Shown piece by piece: positions 13,938-24,600 of a stretch of DNA of 37,602 nucleotides; within the stretch, counting starts at the first letter, position 1, and each line of letters starts with the position of its first letter. Source of the DNA: Bacteroidota bacterium. GTDB lineage: Bacteria; Bacteroidota; Bacteroidia; UBA7662; JAIXUI01. The translations under genes and the position numbers were made by a program. The notes under the pieces are model-generated. The model did not search any database. It was not told the DNA's origin and saw only the letters and a program-made list of their open reading frames with translations. The stretch covers positions 1 to 37,602 of the forward strand of contig JAIXUI010000072.1 in the NCBI GenBank assembly GCA_027484125.1, read 5' to 3'.

Positions 13938-15893
13938 TTACATAGCAGCTAAGGTGTTCAGGATATTTTCAACGGTGAAGCCGAATTGAACCGCGAGTAC
14001 TTCCGCAGGCGCGGAAGCACCGAAGGTGTTGATGCCGATGTTGCGGCCTTCTAATCCGGTGAAGCGCTCCCAACCGAGGGTGGTTCCTGCTTCGATAGAA
14101 ACGCGGCGCTTGGCACTCATGCTCATCACCTCTTGGCGGTAAGCTTCGTCTTGCTCGAAGAAGAGCTCCCAACAGGGCAGACTCACTACCCTAACTGGTG
14201 TGGCAGTATTGGCCGCATAAGCTTTTCCTGCTTCAATCGCCAGGCTCACTTCCGAACCGGAGGCAAACAACACGGTTTCAGGTTGGCTACCCGGATGGCT
14301 CTCCCAGCAGATGTAACCACCGCGTTTAGCGTCGGCGGAGTAGGGCAGCGTTGGCAAGTTTTGGCGGGTTAAAGCCAAGAGCGAAGGGCGGTGAGTTTCT
14401 TGTAGGAATGCCTCCATACAAGCCTTGGTTTCGTTGGCATCAGCCGGGCGGAATACCAACAAATCCGGGATGGCGCGAAGGCTCATCACGTGTTCGATAG
14501 GCTGGTGGGTTGGGCCGTCTTCTCCCAGGAAAATAGAGTCGTGGGTGAAAACGTACAGCACCTGCAATTGCTGAATGGCGCTCATGCGAATGGCATTGCG
14601 GCAATAGTCGGCGAAGGTGAGGAAGGTTGCGCCAAAGGGCAGCAGTCCGCCATGGAGGGCCATACCATTCATCATGGTAGCCATCGGGAATTCGCGAACT
14701 CCGAATGCTAGGTTGCGACCATTTCGGTTGGCTTTGTCGAACTCGCCAACTTTGGCAGCAAATGCTGCGGTATTGTTAGAAGGCTCTAAGTCGGCACTTC
14801 CTCCGATAAGACCGGGAATTTGGGTTGCCCACGCTTCCAGCACCTTACCAAAAGCAGCGCGGGTAGCCAGCTTCTCGCCTTCGGTGAAGTCGGGAGAAGT
14901 AACGGCAGGAAGTTGTTCGTAGAGGGCCGTGTATAGCGCGTTGAAATCTGCGTCAGAGGCACGGCGGTCGGCCAACTTCTTGCTCCAAGCTTCAGCCACT
15001 TGGTTGAACTGATTCATGCGAGCGCAGAAGTCAGCTTTCACTTCAGCAGAAACATAGAACTGTTTGTCAGGGTCGAGGCCTAGTTTCGCTTTGGTAGCGG
15101 CAATTTCTTCGACTTTCAAAGGCTCACCATGGGTTTTGTGGCTGCCTTCCATAGAAGCAGTTCCTTTGGCGATGGTGGTATTGCCGATAATCAGCAGCGG
15201 TTTGCCGGTATTGTTTTGTTGAGCGAAATCGAGGCAACGACGAATTTCAGCATGTTTATGACCATCAATTTCCATCACTTCCCAGCCCAATCCTTGGAAG
15301 ACTACGTGGTAGTCGGTAGAGTCGGAGCGAGACGTTTTACCGGAAATCTGAATGTCGTTTTTATCATAGAAAACCACCAGGTTGTCGAGGCCAAGGTGGC
15401 CGGCTAAAGCCGAAGTACCGAGTGCAACGGGTTCCTGAAGGTCGCCATCAGAGGCGAGGACGTATATTTTGTGGTTGACCAGTTCTTCGCCCAACTGGCT
15501 TTTCAGTTGTTTTTCAGCGGCGGCCATGCCCACTGCCATGGAGATACCCTGACCCAAAGGACCAGTGGTAGCTTCCACACCGGGAGTGAGGTGGCTTTCA
15601 GGGTGGCCAGGGGTAAGGCTGCCCCATTGTCTGAAGTTCTGAACTTCTTCAATAGGGAGTAAGTCCATGAAATGGAGTAAGCTGTATAAGAGCATCGACT
15701 CGTGGCCGGCAGAAAGCACGAAGCGGTCACGGTCAGGCCATTGAGGGTTTGCCGGCGCAAAGCGCAGGTAATCACGGAAAAGGATAACGGCAAAGTCGGC
15801 TGACGACATGGCTCCCCCTGGGTGGCCTGAGTTGGCCTTTCGGGTCGCATCCATTACGAGGCCCTTGAGTTGGGCTAAAATCTGTTCAGTCAT
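13938..15893 (-). CDS. tkt: Transketolase
   Basis: This 651-aa full-length transketolase moves two-carbon ketol units between sugar phosphates in the pentose phosphate pathway, using thiamine diphosphate and Mg2+. Motifs are KANSGHPGGAMSSADF (substrate and cofactor His24), GSLTPGHPESH, TTGPLGQGISMAVGMA and the ThDP/Mg motif SDGDLQEP (148-155, in place of the usual GDG). FLGEDGPTHQPIEH lies in the pyrimidine-binding domain. ATG 15893 is chosen because it gives the normal N-terminus MTEQILAQLKGLV; the longer frame to 15932 would overlap the lpd stop. It lies 22 bases downstream of lpd on the same strand, so they form an operon, and it ends at a strong terminator. Confidence 0.97.
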   Translation of the reverse strand: MTEQILAQLKGLVMDATRKANSGHPGGAMSSADFAVILFRDYLRFAPANPQWPDRDRFVLSAGHESMLLYSLLHFMDLLPIEEVQNFRQWGSLTPGHPESHLTPGVEATTGPLGQGISMAVGMAAAEKQLKSQLGEELVNHKIYVLASDGDLQEPVALGTSALAGHLGLDNLVVFYDKNDIQISGKTSRSDSTDYHVVFQGLGWEVMEIDGHKHAEIRRCLDFAQQNNTGKPLLIIGNTTIAKGTASMEGSHKTHGEPLKVEEIAATKAKLGLDPDKQFYVSAEVKADFCARMNQFNQVAEAWSKKLADRRASDADFNALYTALYEQLPAVTSPDFTEGEKLATRAAFGKVLEAWATQIPGLIGGSADLEPSNNTAAFAAKVGEFDKANRNGRNLAFGVREFPMATMMNGMALHGGLLPFGATFLTFADYCRNAIRMSAIQQLQVLYVFTHDSIFLGEDGPTHQPIEHVMSLRAIPDLLVFRPADANETKACMEAFLQETHRPSLLALTRQNLPTLPYSADAKRGGYICWESHPGSQPETVLFASGSEVSLAIEAGKAYAANTATPVRVVSLPCWELFFEQDEAYRQEVMSMSAKRRVSIEAGTTLGWERFTGLEGRNIGINTFGASAPAEVLAVQFGFTVENILNTLAAM

Positions 15894-15915
15894 GTATGGT
15901 TGAAGAATTCGATGA

Positions 15916-17313
15916 TTACATGTGCAAAGCACGGTTAGAAGTGGCTGCGAGGCAGGCTTCCTTGAGCGCTTCGGTGTAGGTGGGATGAGCGTGGCTCATT
16001 CGGGCGATATCTTCAGCAGAAGCGCGGAATTCCATGGCTACTACCGCTTCAGCAATCATATCAGCAGCACGTGGGCCGATGATGTGAACGCCGAGAATTT
16101 CGTCTGTTTCTTTGTGTGCATACACCCGAACTTGTCCGTCAAGATCCATAGAAGCGCGGGCACGCCCGGAAGCTTTAAATGGAAATGCTCCTGCTTTGAA
16201 TGGAATGCCTTGGGCTTTCAGTTCTTGCTCGGAATAGCCAACACCAGCCACTTCCGGCCAGGTGTAAACCACATTAGGAATGAGCAGGTAGTTGATGTGC
16301 GGCTTTTGACCTGCGATGTACTCAGCTACGAAAACGCCTTCTTCTTCCGCTTTGTGGGCCAACATGGCGCCCTTTACTACGTCGCCGATGGCGTAAATGC
16401 CAGGGACGCCGGTTTCGAGGTGTTCATTGACCGGAATTCTACCTCTTTCGTCAGTAGTAATGCCGATGTTTTCAAGCCCTAAACCTTCGGTATAAGGTTT
16501 TCTTCCTACAGAAACCAAGCAGTAATCGGCCTCGATGACCAAAGGTTCACCTCCTTTGAGTGGGTCTGCTTTTACAGTTACACCTTTTTTGGTTGCTTTT
16601 ACTTCTGTAACCTTATGGCTTAGGTGGAAAGTAAAGCCGAGTTTACCCAATACCTTTTGGAGCTCCTTGCCCATGCTGGTATCCATAGAAGGAATGAGAG
16701 AATCGGCGTATTCGAGGACTGAAATTTTGGTACCGAGGCGACCGAAGACGGAGCCCATCTCCATGCCGATAACCCCGCCACCAATGACCACCATGCTGCC
16801 GGGAACCTTATCGAGGTTGAGGGCTTCGGTAGAAGTGATGATGCGTTGTTTGTCGGGTGTGATGCCGGGGAGGCTGGCTGGTTTAGAGCCGGTCGCTATC
16901 ACCACCTTCGCAGAGGTGATGGTTTCCTCCTTCTCTCCGCTGATTTTGATGGTATTGGCATTGACAAAACTTCCATGACCATGATAGACATCAATTTTGT
17001 TTTTCTTCATAAGAAAACGGATGCCGTCAACATTGGCTTGTACCACCTCATTTTTGCGGCTAATCATCTGGGGCATGTTCACCTTGAGGCCGGAGAGGTC
17101 GATGCCATGCGTTTTAAACGTATGGGCGGCGTTATGATAATGTTCCGAAGAATCAAGAAGGGCCTTAGATGGAATACAACCTACATTGAGGCAAGTGCCT
17201 CCGAGGGTATTGTATCGTTCAATGATGGCGGTTTTAAGTCCTAACTGGGCAGCGCGGATTGCTGTAACATATCCGCCGGGCCCGGAGCCGATGACAGTAA
17301 GGTCGTATTGCAT
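15916..17313 (-). CDS. lpdA: Dihydrolipoyl dehydrogenase
   Basis: This 465-aa FAD-dependent disulfide oxidoreductase is the E3 subunit of 2-oxoacid dehydrogenase complexes. It reoxidises dihydrolipoamide with NAD+. The FAD-binding GSGPGG is near residues 9-14, the redox disulfide GGTCLNVGCIPSK (Cys41, Cys46) follows, and the NAD-binding VVIGGGVIGMEMGS comes next. The second FAD motif is GIYAIGDVV, and the catalytic His443-Glu448 pair lies in HAHPTYTEALKEA. Length and all active residues are normal. It is first in an operon with tkt and is transcribed divergently from the T9SS gene at 17440. No E1 or E2 genes are in the window. Confidence 0.97.
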   Translation of the reverse strand: MQYDLTVIGSGPGGYVTAIRAAQLGLKTAIIERYNTLGGTCLNVGCIPSKALLDSSEHYHNAAHTFKTHGIDLSGLKVNMPQMISRKNEVVQANVDGIRFLMKKNKIDVYHGHGSFVNANTIKISGEKEETITSAKVVIATGSKPASLPGITPDKQRIITSTEALNLDKVPGSMVVIGGGVIGMEMGSVFGRLGTKISVLEYADSLIPSMDTSMGKELQKVLGKLGFTFHLSHKVTEVKATKKGVTVKADPLKGGEPLVIEADYCLVSVGRKPYTEGLGLENIGITTDERGRIPVNEHLETGVPGIYAIGDVVKGAMLAHKAEEEGVFVAEYIAGQKPHINYLLIPNVVYTWPEVAGVGYSEQELKAQGIPFKAGAFPFKASGRARASMDLDGQVRVYAHKETDEILGVHIIGPRAADMIAEAVVAMEFRASAEDIARMSHAHPTYTEALKEACLAATSNRALHM

Positions 17314-17333
17314 GGTTCAGTTCCGATTGGGCG

Positions 17334-17341
17334 CAAAGGTA
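17334..17341 (-). promoter_or_regulatory. -7 box of the lpd-tkt operon
   Basis: On the minus strand TACCTTTG matches TAnnTTTG and lies 20 bases before the lpd ATG. No clear -33 TTG is seen at the right distance. Confidence 0.5.
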
Positions 17342-17397
17342 CACGCTTTCCCTGAAACGGTTAAGATTGGAATCAGGTTAATTCCCTGTAACCCCCC

Positions 17398-17426
17398 TTG
17401 GTACAGGAGAATTAAGACTAACTTTG
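17398..17426 (+). promoter_or_regulatory. Promoter of the 1330-aa T9SS protein gene
   Basis: TTG at 17398-17400, an 18-base spacer and TAACTTTG at 17419-17426 match the Bacteroidota consensus. The first ATG is only 13 bases beyond the -7 box, so the leader is very short. Confidence 0.65.
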
Positions 17427-17439
17427 CAGCGCTCAAATC

Positions 17440-20400
17440 ATGAACATGAAGCGACTTAACATTTTGATGCTGCTTGCCTTTCTTTTTAGCACGCAAGTGC
17501 TAATGGCACAAACAGTTATCACCCGTTGGACATTCAACTCCAACCCGCCTGACAATGCCGTAAGTTCTGGAGACAGTCTTCCTGCAATTGGCAATGGCGT
17601 ACTTACAGGCATTGGCGGCGTGAGCCGTTCTTATGCAACCGGTGGCGGACTTGATACTGCCACTGCTGACAACTCTGGGTTAAGCCTTACCGGTTTTCCA
17701 TCCGGATCGGCTAACAACAAGACCGCGGGTATTCAAATCAACATCAGTACCGTTGGTTTGCAGGACTTAAAATTTAGCTGGAGCCAAAGACACAGCAATA
17801 CGGCGGGAAATACCACGGTATTTCAGTATTGCACGGATGTTACAGCTGCCTCTCCAGTTTGGGTAGATCATACCACGTTCCGTCTTCAGCCAGACACCAA
17901 TACGGCGCTTCGTTTCCACAACAGGTCAGTTAATCTCAATGCTGTTACAGCTTTAAACAACAACCCCCATGCTGGTTTCCGCATTGTGTTGGCCGTTGAT
18001 TCTGTTACTGGAGTTTATACCGCAACTGCAGCGGGTTCAAATTATGGCGCAACTGGTGCCTGGAGATTTGATTGGGTAACCTTGGCCTCTGATACTTCTG
18101 CCGGAAGCGGTGGCAGTACCGGCGGCGGCGGTGGTGGTGGCGGAAATCCCGTTACTACTACAGTGCCTTTGTACAATCCTGCGCTACTTCGTGGTGCAAA
18201 CGCGAATGGCGGCCCCGATTCTGTAGGCGTTTACTGCCGCGTTCGTGGTGTGGTTCATGGCATTAATTTCCGTCCGGCTGGCTTACAGTTTACAATCATC
18301 GATCCGACCGGCGGAATGGGCGTTTTCCGAAATACTGGAACAGTAAATAATTATACGGTTACCGAAGGTGACCAAGTGGAAGTGTTCGGAACGGTTGCTG
18401 TTTTCCGTGGTTTAGCTCAAATTAATGCGGACTCCATCTTCGTTTTAAGCTCCGGAAATGCGGTTAACACCCCCGTGGTAGTTCCAGCTGCTGACACCTT
18501 GAACGAAAGCCATGAGTCGCAATTGATTCGCATCAACGGCTTGTCCATCACTGGCGGAACCTGGCCTGCTTCAGGAGCTTCTGCCAACATCACCGTTTCA
18601 AACGGAACCAACTCTTATTTGCTTCGTATCGTAAATGCTACCGACATTGACGGAAGCACAGCCCCAACCGGCACTTTCGACCTTATCGGACTTGGAAGTC
18701 AGTTTGCAGGAACCGCCTCCCCTTTCGTTGGCGGGTACCAAATTCAACCCAGAAGTTTGGCTGATATCCTTCCTGCCGGTGGAGTTCAAACTTCTTCCGT
18801 ACGTTTCAACCAAGCGGGAAGCAGTGTACTCGCTTCTGCCGGAACACACAACATCAACCTTCGCATTACTCCAGCGGCCATTGCTGCCGGATTTGTGAAA
18901 GTTGCTCTTGCAAACAGCACAGGCGCTGCTTACGGAACTGATTACACCAGTACCCCGGCAGCAAGCAACGATACTATCACCCTGTCCGTAGCCGCCGGAG
19001 ACACCAGCGCACGAATCAGCTTAAACATCGTCAATAACAATGCCTCCGGCCAAAACGACACCATTCGTTTCCGAATTGCAGCCGTTGACACTTCGTTGAA
19101 CATTGGCGCTAATAGCCTTCATACTTTGATTATTCAAGGCCCTAATGCTTCAGGTGGCGGGGTACCACTTTACACCATCGCTCAAGTAAGAGGAAACAAC
19201 ACCAATGGTGGCCCTGACTCTTTGAACGCTTACTGCCGTGTTCGAGGAATCGTTTATGGCATTAATTACCGTCCGGCAGGTTTGCAATTTACATTGGTTG
19301 ATGCCACTGGAGGAATTGGCGTATTCCGTAATACTGGGACTGTTAATGGATATAGCGTTACCGAAGGTGACGAAGTAGAAGTTTTCGGAACGGTAGCCAC
19401 CTTCCGTGGTCTTGCACAAATTAATGTGGATACCATCCGAGTATTGAGTGCAGGCAACCCACTTCAAGCTCCACAAGTATTGGCTGCCGCTGATACGCTT
19501 GGTGAAATTCATGAATCCAGATTGGTACGCATCAATGGGCTTACCATCACTGGCGGAACCTGGCCAGCGGCTAATGCTTCTGCCAATATCACCGTTAGCA
19601 ATGGTACGAACTCCTATTTAATGCGCATTGTGAATGCGACTAACATTGATGGAACTCCTGCACCAACCGGAACATTCGACCTAATCGGAATCGGTAGCCA
19701 GTTTGCAGGAAGTGCTGCTCCTTTTGTTGGTGGATACCAAATTCAGCCAAGAAGTACCAGCGACCTCATCGTTGGTTCTACTCCAACTACCGGAACCGTT
19801 CGTTTCTTATCTAACGGACAGGCAGTTTCTCAAAACCAAGGTACTCGTACAGTTGATTTAAGACTTTCTCCTGCTGCAACTGCTCCAATTACCGTAGTTG
19901 TAAAAGCACAAAACCTTGGTAATGTAGTTTACGGAACCGACTACACTACCGCACCCGCTATGCAGGGAGACTCTTTGACGTTGACCTTTGCGGTAGGAGA
20001 TACCAGCAGAAACTTTACCGTTAACATCATTCCTAATAACGCTCCTAACCAAACCGACTCCATCCGCTTCAGCTTAAATAGTTTGACCAGCGGTGTAACA
20101 GTTGGAACACCTAACACGCATTTATTCCGCATTACCAATCCGGTAGCGGTTGCAATACCAACTTATTCTATTGCGACCCTCCGCGGCAGCAATGCCAACG
20201 GAGGTCCGGATTCTCTTGGAGTAGTGTGTAAAATCCGTGGTGTTGTTTATGGCATTAACTATCGTTCCTCAGGGCTACAGTTTACTGTCCGAGATAACAC
20301 AGGCGGTATGGGCGTATTTAGAAATACAGGTACTGTGAATGGTTACTCAGTGATGGAAGGAGACTCCGTAGAAGTAGCCGGAACTGTGGCCGTATTCCGT

Positions 20401-21432
20401 GGACTATCTCAAATGAATGTTGACTCTATTCAAGTATTGGCTATAAACCGTACGTTGAAAACCCCTACTGTACTTGGAGTAAGTGATACCCTTGGAGAAA
20501 TACATGAGTCTGACTTGGTTCGTATCAATGGTTTAACCATCGTTAGTGGCACTTGGCCGGCAGCCGGCGCCTCTGCCAACATCACTGTAACCAACGGAAC
20601 CAGAAACTATGTCCTTAGAATTGTTAATGCAACCAACATTGGTGGAACAACTGCACCAACCGGCAGTTTTGATTTAATTGGTATCGGAAGTCAATTCTCT
20701 TCCACCACCACGGCTCCTTTTGTTGGTGGATTCCAAATTCAGCCCCGCAGCACCAATGACATCATCAGCAATACCATTTCACTTTCACCATTTACGTTGA
20801 TAGCTCCTGCCAACAACACCGCTTACACCGTAAGTGGCAGCCCCACCTCCAGCATCAACGCTACTTGGAATGCTTCTGTAGCGAGCAACAACGGAGCCGT
20901 AACCTATGAGTTCCTGATTGATAACATTGCCGGAAACTTTGTCACACCTCCATCTGTAGTGATACTTCCATCCAACAACGGTGGAACCGCTACTGTAATT
21001 ACGCTTACTTATGCTCAAATCAATACATTGCTCACCAATGCTGGTGCTCAAATTGGTGTTGCAGTACCCATGAAGTGGACAGTGAGAGCTACATCTGGCA
21101 ATACCAACTTATTGGCAACTACTCCATTCAACATCACCCTTACCAGGGGCGTATTCACCGGTGTGAATGAGAAGAGCTTGAACCAGTCTGTAGTGATGTT
21201 CCCGAATCCGGCTACTACTTCAACACAGCTGTTGTTTGGCTTTGAGCAAGCACAAGATTTGAATATCAGTGTCGTTGATTTGCAAGGACGCACCATCAGC
21301 CGTCAAGTGGTGAATGGAGTAACCAGCCAGTCTGTGAACCTAAATGTAGAAAACCTGAAGAGCGGTTTGTACCTGATTCGCATTGAAACTGCAAACGGCG
21401 ACCAAGCAACACTTCGCCTGATCCGCAACTAA
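17440..21432 (+). CDS. T9SS-sorted surface protein with three OB/DUF5689-like repeats
   Basis: This 1330-aa secreted protein has a signal peptide spanning about residues 1-24 (MKRLNILMLLAFLFSTQVLM then AQ); ATG 17446 is an equally good start. An N-terminal jelly-roll-like domain (WTFNSNPPDNA onward) is followed by a glycine linker at 222-236. Three copies of a ~200-residue module follow, near 240-445, 575-780 and 905-1115. Each has an RGxNxNGGPDS head, a CRVRGVV and GMGVFRNTGTV core, and an end in IQPRS, resembling OB-fold or DUF5689 domains. Calx-beta-like domains lie between the copies. After a fibronectin-like stretch comes a type A T9SS sorting domain from about 1253 (MFPNPATTSTQ ... LKSGLYLIRIE). 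It should cross the outer membrane by T9SS and be anchored or released. Its substrate is unknown. It is a paralogue of the next gene. Confidence 0.88.
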   Translation: MNMKRLNILMLLAFLFSTQVLMAQTVITRWTFNSNPPDNAVSSGDSLPAIGNGVLTGIGGVSRSYATGGGLDTATADNSGLSLTGFPSGSANNKTAGIQINISTVGLQDLKFSWSQRHSNTAGNTTVFQYCTDVTAASPVWVDHTTFRLQPDTNTALRFHNRSVNLNAVTALNNNPHAGFRIVLAVDSVTGVYTATAAGSNYGATGAWRFDWVTLASDTSAGSGGSTGGGGGGGGNPVTTTVPLYNPALLRGANANGGPDSVGVYCRVRGVVHGINFRPAGLQFTIIDPTGGMGVFRNTGTVNNYTVTEGDQVEVFGTVAVFRGLAQINADSIFVLSSGNAVNTPVVVPAADTLNESHESQLIRINGLSITGGTWPASGASANITVSNGTNSYLLRIVNATDIDGSTAPTGTFDLIGLGSQFAGTASPFVGGYQIQPRSLADILPAGGVQTSSVRFNQAGSSVLASAGTHNINLRITPAAIAAGFVKVALANSTGAAYGTDYTSTPAASNDTITLSVAAGDTSARISLNIVNNNASGQNDTIRFRIAAVDTSLNIGANSLHTLIIQGPNASGGGVPLYTIAQVRGNNTNGGPDSLNAYCRVRGIVYGINYRPAGLQFTLVDATGGIGVFRNTGTVNGYSVTEGDEVEVFGTVATFRGLAQINVDTIRVLSAGNPLQAPQVLAAADTLGEIHESRLVRINGLTITGGTWPAANASANITVSNGTNSYLMRIVNATNIDGTPAPTGTFDLIGIGSQFAGSAAPFVGGYQIQPRSTSDLIVGSTPTTGTVRFLSNGQAVSQNQGTRTVDLRLSPAATAPITVVVKAQNLGNVVYGTDYTTAPAMQGDSLTLTFAVGDTSRNFTVNIIPNNAPNQTDSIRFSLNSLTSGVTVGTPNTHLFRITNPVAVAIPTYSIATLRGSNANGGPDSLGVVCKIRGVVYGINYRSSGLQFTVRDNTGGMGVFRNTGTVNGYSVMEGDSVEVAGTVAVFRGLSQMNVDSIQVLAINRTLKTPTVLGVSDTLGEIHESDLVRINGLTIVSGTWPAAGASANITVTNGTRNYVLRIVNATNIGGTTAPTGSFDLIGIGSQFSSTTTAPFVGGFQIQPRSTNDIISNTISLSPFTLIAPANNTAYTVSGSPTSSINATWNASVASNNGAVTYEFLIDNIAGNFVTPPSVVILPSNNGGTATVITLTYAQINTLLTNAGAQIGVAVPMKWTVRATSGNTNLLATTPFNITLTRGVFTGVNEKSLNQSVVMFPNPATTSTQLLFGFEQAQDLNISVVDLQGRTISRQVVNGVTSQSVNLNVENLKSGLYLIRIETANGDQATLRLIRN
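18160..20766 (+). repeat. Three long internal coding repeats (OB/DUF5689-like)
   Basis: The copies are near 18160-18780, 19165-19767 and 20155-20766, each about 600 bases and roughly 1 kb apart. They are similar at protein and DNA level: for example GGCGGAACCTGGCC recurs in copies 1 and 2, and the surrounding codons align. A related single copy is in the next gene (about 22716-23335). Confidence 0.8.
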
Positions 21433-21450
21433 AACGTTATTAACAGAAAA

Positions 21451-21488
21451 CAAAAGCCCTTGCCAGAAATGGCAGGGGCTTTTGTTTT
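21451..21488 (+). terminator. Terminator after the 1330-aa T9SS gene
   Basis: A 15-bp stem (21451-21465 with 21470-21484), with one G-U pair and loop GAAA, is followed by TTTT. Confidence 0.9.
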
Positions 21489-21666
21489 AGTATACCTTCC
21501 TAATTCACAGGTTTATAACAGGCAACTTGCTGTTGCCTAAAAATTAAACATAAATTTTTCTTCCCTTTCTTTTGATTTTAACTCGTATGAGTGGATTAGA
21601 AAGGTAGAACTTCCCCCATTCCAGCAACAACAAGTTAAAGCCTATAAGAACACATTAAGTATGTTC

Positions 21667-21674
21667 TAATTTTG
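21667..21674 (+). promoter_or_regulatory. -7 box of the giant T9SS gene
   Basis: TAATTTTG matches TAnnTTTG and overlaps an upstream in-frame TTG at 21672. This argues that the real start is ATG 21690. No clear -33 TTG is seen. Confidence 0.55.
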
Positions 21675-21689
21675 AAGCATCTCAACCTT

Positions 21690-24600
21690 ATGGCAAGATT
21701 TTACCTTTTTCTATGGGCTTTTTTAGTCCTCCTTGGTAGCGCAACTGCGCAAAACACCTTGGTGCAATGGACCTTCAACTCGGTGGTACCCGATAATAAT
21801 ACCGCCACTGGAGATTCACTTCCGAGTACTGGATCCGGAACTTTATCCCGAATTGGAGGAGTGAGCTGGACATTCGCCTCTGGAACAGGCGGGGGTGACG
21901 TAGTTTCCGCCGACAACTCAGCGATTAATCTTACTGGCTTTCCTGCAGCTCCAGCTGTGAATCCGCAAACCGCTGGATTACAATTGGATTTCAACAGCAC
22001 TGGTTATTCCAATTTAGTGCTGGCATTTAGCCACAGGCCCTCAAGTTCATCAGCCAACACCATGGTAATTCAATACAATTTGAATCGCAACAGTGGCAGT
22101 TGGGTTAACTTCAGAACCATCCGCATAGAGCCAACTGCCAGTTCAGGCAATGTTTTTTACTTCAGAAACATTGACTTAACCTCAGTAGCAGGCCTCAACA
22201 ACAATGCGAATGCTTCCATCAGGATTGTGTCAGACGTTGACTCTGTAACCGGCAACTACCGGCCTTCTTCCTCTACAACCAATTATGCCACCAACGGCAC
22301 TTGGCGTTTCGATGTGCTACGCCTCACCGATGGAGGTGGAGTTACCGTACCAACAACGATAAGTTTTTCTAACCCTCAAACAACCGTAGCCCAGGGTGCA
22401 GGCCAGCAATTCATAAGAGTTCAATTGTCGCAACCGGCTCAAGTCGGCGATTCTGTTACCTATGCTGTTAGCTATGCGCCCAGTAGCAACAGTGGAGATA
22501 TCACCTTGGGAAGTGGATTTTCTTCCAATCAATGGGTTCGGGCGCTTACCGTTGGCGCCCTGCTCGATTCATTCGCGTTCACCCCGGTAGCCAACAATGT
22601 AGTAGGTGAAAACGACTCCATTTACTTCAACTTAACGCAACTTAAAGGCAACCTTCAATTAGGCACCACCACCCAACATCTGGTTGTAATAACAGGGCCT
22701 AGTCAGACTTCCACTTCGGTTCCACTTTATACAACGGCACAAGTAAGAGGAATGAATGTTAACGGCGGGCCTGATTCATTAGGAGTTTACACGCGATTGA
22801 GAGGCGTTATCTACTCGCCTACCCAACGCCCTACCGGAAATGCCGGCTTTCAAACTGTGTTGAAAGACGCGAGTGGTGGAATTACCTTGTTTAGAAATAC
22901 CAATGGCCTGAATTATCTACCTGTAGTGGGCGATTCTGTAGAAGCATTCGGAACGGTAGCTGTTTTTCGAGGGCTGGCTCAGCTTAATGTAGATTCTATT
23001 TTCCTCTTAGGTACAGGAAGAGCTTTAGCTTCTCCCAAAATTCTTCCCACCAATGACACACTTGACGAAAGGACTGAATCGGATTTTATCCGTATCAACC
23101 ATTTAACCATCACTTCCGGAACATGGCCAACTGCAGGAAATTCTGCCACACTAACCGTAAGCAATGGTTCTCGACCGTACACATTAAGGATTGTCAATTC
23201 TACAGATATTGACGGAAGTGCCGCACCTACCGGCCCCTTTAGCGTAATTGGTTTAGGCTCGCAATTTTCTTCCGGAACTACAGCTCCGTTCACTGGCGGT
23301 TATCAAATCCTTCCACGGAACACTCAGGATATTATTCAAACTCAAGTAGATCTTTACCCAGGGCGAGTATTACAATTTCCGGATAGCTTGTTGGCCGGAA
23401 AAGACACCAGCTTCCAAATTTATGTGCATAATCAAGGGAATACGCCCTCCTCTGATTACGATGTTTTATTGACTGTGAATGGCTTTAGAGTAGATAGCGT
23501 TAGAGTGAATACTGGGATAGCACCCGGCGACTCAGCCTTGGTCACTTTAACATTACCTGCCTCATCTTCCCCATGTGGTGTTTATCAGGCAATGACTACT
23601 GTCAAGCATATTGGAGATGTAAATTCCGGTAACGACAGTTTTATTAAAGCCTTTATGATTTATCAGCCTGTACCAACGATTTCTCTATCATCAGATACGA
23701 TATTCTGCTCTAATGACAGTTTGGTATTCAGCGTACAGGCATCCCCTTACAATCCTCAATGGCAACTCAACGAGCAGGATATTCCAGGAGCCATTGGTCT
23801 TGCCTACACCGCACGCCAGTCGGGCAGCTACCGACTTAAGTGGACTGGTGTGAATAACTGTCAATCGTTCAGTCGGGCTTATCAGGTGACGGTTAATCCT
23901 TCTCCAGCCATCCCTACAATTAGTGCGTCAGGCCCCACCACCTTTTGTGCGGGCAGCCAGGTAACCTTTACCGCTACATCAGCCAGTGCTTATGCCTGGT
24001 TCAGAAATGACACTTTGATTGGTGGAGCAGTCAATCAAACCCTGATAGCCAATCAAACAGGAAATTACCGCGTAATCGTGAGTACTGCCGCAGGTTGTCA
24101 AGCAGCCTCAGCGGTGAGCACAGTTACCGTAAATCCTATCCTTCCTGTAAGCGTTTCTATCAGCACAAACAACAATACTGTTTGCCAGAACAGCCAAGTA
24201 CAATTTACCGCACAAGTCACCAATGGTGGGTCAGCTCCTATTTATCAATGGAAAGTAAACAATGTGAATGTTGGGCCAAACAATGCGGTTTTCACCACCA
24301 ATACCCTGGCCAACAACGACATAGTTACAGTACAAGTTACCAGCAATGCGACCTGCGCACAACCAGTAACCGCGCAGTCCAACTCTTTGGTAATGACGGT
24401 GAATCCACAAGTGACTCCGGCAGTAACCATTTCAGCCAGCCAGCCAGCCATTTGCGCCGGAAGTACGGTTTCTTTTTCAGCTAATGTTTCCAATGGCGGC
24501 ACCAGTCCACAGTACCAATGGACAAGAAACCGCCAAACAGTAGGTTCTGGACTTGCCTTTAGCAGTTCCACCTTAGTTGATGGCGACACCATAGGGCTAA

